Source: Cardinalis cardinalis
Lineage: Eukaryota; Chordata; Aves; Passeriformes; Cardinalidae
Reading direction: 5' to 3'
NCBI GenBank assembly: GCA_014549065.1
Contig: JACDOX010000061.1
Span: 3,553,710 to 3,617,709 of the forward strand
DNA length: 64,000 nt
In this document: positions 61,131 through 64,000 of the stretch, piece after piece
Numbering within the stretch: the first letter of the stretch is position 1
Layout of the letters: every line of letters starts with the position of its first letter
Notes under the pieces: generated by a model
Databases searched by the model: none
Told to the model about the DNA's origin: nothing
Seen by the model: only the letters and a program-made list of their open reading frames with translations
Program-made: the position numbers and the translations under genes

Positions 61131-61247
61131 GAAATCTTAAAACTAGAAGGCAACCTTGGAATTCCAAGACAAAAAAGGGCTATTTTGGCAACTCCAATAT
61201 TAATTCCTGAAAATCAAAGACCTCCATTCCCCAGATTAGTTGGCAAG
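61131..61247 (+). CDS. CDH13: CDH13 prodomain end, RQKR cleavage site and start of EC1 (probably exon 4)
   Basis: This exon of 117 nt is exactly 39 codons, phase 0 at both ends, joining in frame to the exon at 31779-31987. The protein starts EILKLEGNLGIPRQKR and ends PILIPENQRPPFPRLVGK. Residues 13-16 (RQKR, 61167-61178) are the furin-type site where the T-cadherin propeptide is removed. The mature chain then begins AILATPILIPENQ. Mature residue 2 is Ile, not the Trp2 that classical cadherins swap between partners, in agreement with T-cadherin using a different (X-shaped) dimer. PENQ places a Glu at mature position 11, the calcium-binding Glu of the EC1 N-terminal strand. The donor is AAG|GTAAGT. 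No N, stop or frameshift occurs. The other EC domains and the GPI-anchor signal lie downstream of the window. Confidence 0.96.
61167..61178 (+). other. CDH13: Codons for the proprotein-convertase site RQKR
   Basis: AGA CAA AAA AGG encodes R-Q-K-R, matching the furin consensus R-X-(K/R)-R. Cleavage after 61178 separates propeptide from mature T-cadherin. The site is intact. Confidence 0.92.
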
Positions 61248-64000
61248 GTAAGTAAAAAAAAAAGCTGGATCAAATGTTGATNTTAAGTAATTGATCAATT
61301 ACTCTTATAGTTTTGCAGTGCCTTTCACATTGGTAGTAATATTCCAGATTTCTTCCTACCCTCTTCCGTCCGTTCTGCTTGTGAACACTGAATTTTTGGA
61401 TCTCGGGAAGCCTTGAGTCTCTCTGAGGTTCCTTCATTAAGAATTTCTTATGGGAAGTTTAAGATGGAAGCTCTGGGCTCCTCAGGCACAAGGAGACAAA
61501 CCAGGCCCTGTTTGTGCTGCAATTTTTTCCTGGCATTTTGTCATCCTGATTTGTTCCTGCTCCTGAAGTGCTACTTGGGTATCACAAGTGCCTTAGAGGA
61601 TGCANAAAGATAGAAATGTGAGAGCATCTGGCAGGCTGCTTTTCAAAGGCCCTGAGAAACCTGTCCTCAGCTAATGTTCAAATTATAGGAATTGCAAATG
61701 ATCAGCACCTTGAAATACTTGGAGATGTCATAATTTTTACAATCTTTTATGGATTTTTTTCAGCATAAGAATTTAGGTTTCCAGATGATTAATTTGGCTG
61801 GAGTGTATTGCAAACAGAGAGATTATGCATGTGTCAGGGGAGACAAAAGTTTTAGAGGTATTTAAGATAATGGAATTACATAGTCTAGGTCAACTGTGGT
61901 AATATGCAACTGAATGCTGAACAAAGCATCAGTAAAAAAGGTTTGGACTCAGACCTACGATTGTAGGGGAGAAATTCAGTCAAAATCAATGCTGAAAAGA
62001 AAAGCAGTTATTTCAGCTCTTTCTGACCTGTCACAGATCTTCACAAGATAGGCTGTGAGGTCTTGGTAACCACAAAGGATGTCTGTAGCAACTCTGAGTA
62101 CTGGTTCTTGTACCTGTGTCAGATCCTGCACAAGCTGGAGAAAAAGTTGTTCATCTCCCTCCCTTAGATTTAGATATTTATGATCAACTTTCCCTAGCTT
62201 CATGAATCTTTAAAAATTCACTTAGTTGCTCACTTCTGTGAGGTGTGAGAAGTGTGTTTATTCCCTCTTCCAAAATATTTTGGGGCTCATCCTCAGAGGC
62301 CTCTCAGGGCACCACATGGACTGATGGATCACAGCTCCTGCTGGGTGTTGGTTTTTCCTGAACCTCAGGAATAAAACCTTTGCCATCTCTGCTCTGCTGT
62401 AATTCCTGCAGAAGGACATTGCAGATTAGTGTGGTTTCTATGGTGCTTTGGGGAAGAGGCAAAACATCCAGAGAATGAATAATTTGCGTGTTATAACAGA
62501 GTTTCAAAAATGAGAAGGAATGTGAAGCTTTCCTCACTGCATGGAATGAATGATAAGGATAATTTCAGATTTTTGAGTTGTTCTGTGCGGTGCCACCATG
62601 TGATCCTGTCTGGGTGTTCACATGGAAATCAGGTTTCCAGTGTGTTATTTTCCCTTTCTTTCTTATTTTCCCTTCCTTTCCCCTGCTTTAGCAAATTACC
62701 AGTGTGGTTTATTAATTTGTCCTGATTTCCTCTTGCTCTCCACCCCATGCTGTGCTGGCTGGAATTGCACAAGGTTGTTTGGAAGTGATTGCAGCAGCCA
62801 ACAGGTGAAATGCTGATTAGCACTTAGTGGGGAGCTGGGCAGATGTGTGGAAAGAGGAGAGCAGGGGGAGGACAATTAATTGAGTTTTATTTCACAGTTA
62901 GGAAACACGCCATAAAGGAAAAAAAAAAAAAGAATTCTAGAGGACTCCATGAATTTTTGATATATGTATATCAGGAAGGAGATACTGCACTGGACTAGTG
63001 AAAACAGTGTTTTGCTCAAATTAATTACAAAAATTTCAATTAGTATTTAGGTTAACAAGGAAGTACATGTGTCAAGCCTGTTCTCTGTGCTGTTCCTGGC
63101 TTTCCAGCATCCCCACTCAGGAATTGGATTATTGCCTTGCCATTTCCACACCCTTCACTAGGGTAGCTCTTAATTAAATAACCATCCTAGGCATGCTGTG
63201 TTNGTATGTGGAGAAATCTCACCTTTTAGCAGGATTTAAGGTTTTGCATATCGTGCCTTTGTACCTTAGGGAGAACCCTGAGATTAAAACATTTTAATAC
63301 AACCTTTGTGACCAGATGGCCCAGGCTACAACTCTTGACTGTTATTGATGTGTTTTGTTTAGCTCTTGCTGATGGAGCACTGGGATATGATATTCAATTT
63401 TTAGTCTCTCTCCATATGCTGCTTTTCCGGTTTATTTGTCCACATGAAGTCAAATGAAATACAAAGCAGTGGGATGCAGGATTATTTTGTACTTCCACTG
63501 GCAGGTTATTCTCCACTACACCATGGAAATGTTTTCTAAGACTAACTTGGAGTGGTGGTTCTGTGCATGTGCAAAACAATGACACACTTCGGCTGAGGAT
63601 GGTGCTTTTTGAAGTTTAATCCTCACTAATGCTGACCCCAAGGAGCACAAAGGGAATTGAGGAGATGCTCAACAAGTCCCAGCTCTTTTTGCACACATCA
63701 GAAGAGAAGGANACCTGTAAAGTGAGACTGTGTTTATCCAGGCTCTGAGGATTTGCTCTTCGTGTTATGGATGGACAAATGGTGAATCAAGGATTCTATT
63801 CTTCAGTTTAAAGGAGTTGTCCTGCGTAATAATGGGTATTGCAATTGTTGGCAGGTAAAATCTGGAAGCCATGGGTGGCATGGTGAAAACTGGCAGGACA
63901 TTTTATGCTCAGTGAAGGGCAGAACACAGAGAGAGGTACACAGGAGTCTTTGCAGGAAATTATTGAATAAATCAAACCCAAAACTTAATCTTTTTCCCAG
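61248..64000 (+). other. CDH13: CDH13 downstream intron (5' part, probably intron 4)
   Basis: It starts GTAAGTAAAAAAAAAAGC, a consensus donor. No further exon is recognisable before 64000. Contents are one unassigned minus-strand reading frame (61976-62203) and an A-run at 62920-62932; otherwise it is plain AT-rich DNA. The bases at the window's end (CTTTTTCCCAG, 63990-64000) resemble an acceptor, but nothing follows to judge it. Confidence 0.85.
61976..62203 (-). other. Unassigned 75-codon coding-like frame
   Basis: On the minus strand an ATG at 62203 opens a frame ending at 61976. It contains REGDEQLFLQLVQDLTQVQE followed by PVLRVATDILCGYQDLTAYL, a leucine-rich, helix-like pattern resembling an ARM/HEAT-type segment. 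I do not recognise it. There is no promoter, splice or poly(A) evidence, and being antisense inside an intron a chance frame is likely. Confidence 0.2.

Noticed and set aside
63990..64000. Acceptor-like CTTTTTCCCAG at the window's end
   Set aside because: It resembles a 3' splice site, but the sequence after it is not available, so no exon can be claimed.
1..64000. An undescribed multi-gene biological system
   Set aside because: Apart from the two CDH13 exons there are no further supported genes. Introns, repeats and unassigned short frames do not form a system.

Overview
This is a piece of a vertebrate nuclear genome, almost certainly a bird and probably a songbird. The sequence looks AT-rich and CpG-poor. 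Only two short stretches code for a recognisable protein, both are bounded by consensus splice sites, and the interspersed repeats are CR1 LINE 3' ends, which dominate avian genomes. There are no operons, ribosome binding sites or other prokaryotic features.

Layout: the window lies inside one gene on the + strand, CDH13 (T-cadherin/H-cadherin, a GPI-anchored atypical cadherin). Bases 1-31778 are the 3' part of an upstream intron. Bases 31779-31987 are a 209-nt exon coding for the second half of the prodomain. Bases 31988-61130 are a complete intron of 29,143 nt. Bases 61131-61247 are a 117-nt exon coding for the end of the prodomain, the RQKR proprotein-convertase site and the first residues of the EC1 domain. 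Bases 61248-64000 begin the next intron. By comparison with the known gene these are most likely exons 3 and 4. The phases agree across the intron (phase 1 in, phase 0 between, phase 0 out).

The introns hold at least five fragments of CR1 LINEs in both orientations, one well-bounded solo endogenous-retrovirus LTR of 425 nt on the minus strand (35623-36047), a few short tandem repeats, simple-sequence tracts, some perfect hairpins and one G-quadruplex-type motif. The LTR sits inside a short tandem array whose units continue on both sides of it. Isolated single N bases are scattered through the introns and none falls in either exon.

I found no evidence of a new biological system. The most unusual items are the LTR-in-tandem-array arrangement, an approximately 88-bp degenerate duplication, three unassigned coding-like reading frames (31324-31560 +, 41640-41936 +, 61976-62203 -) and the perfect 10- and 11-bp hairpins.
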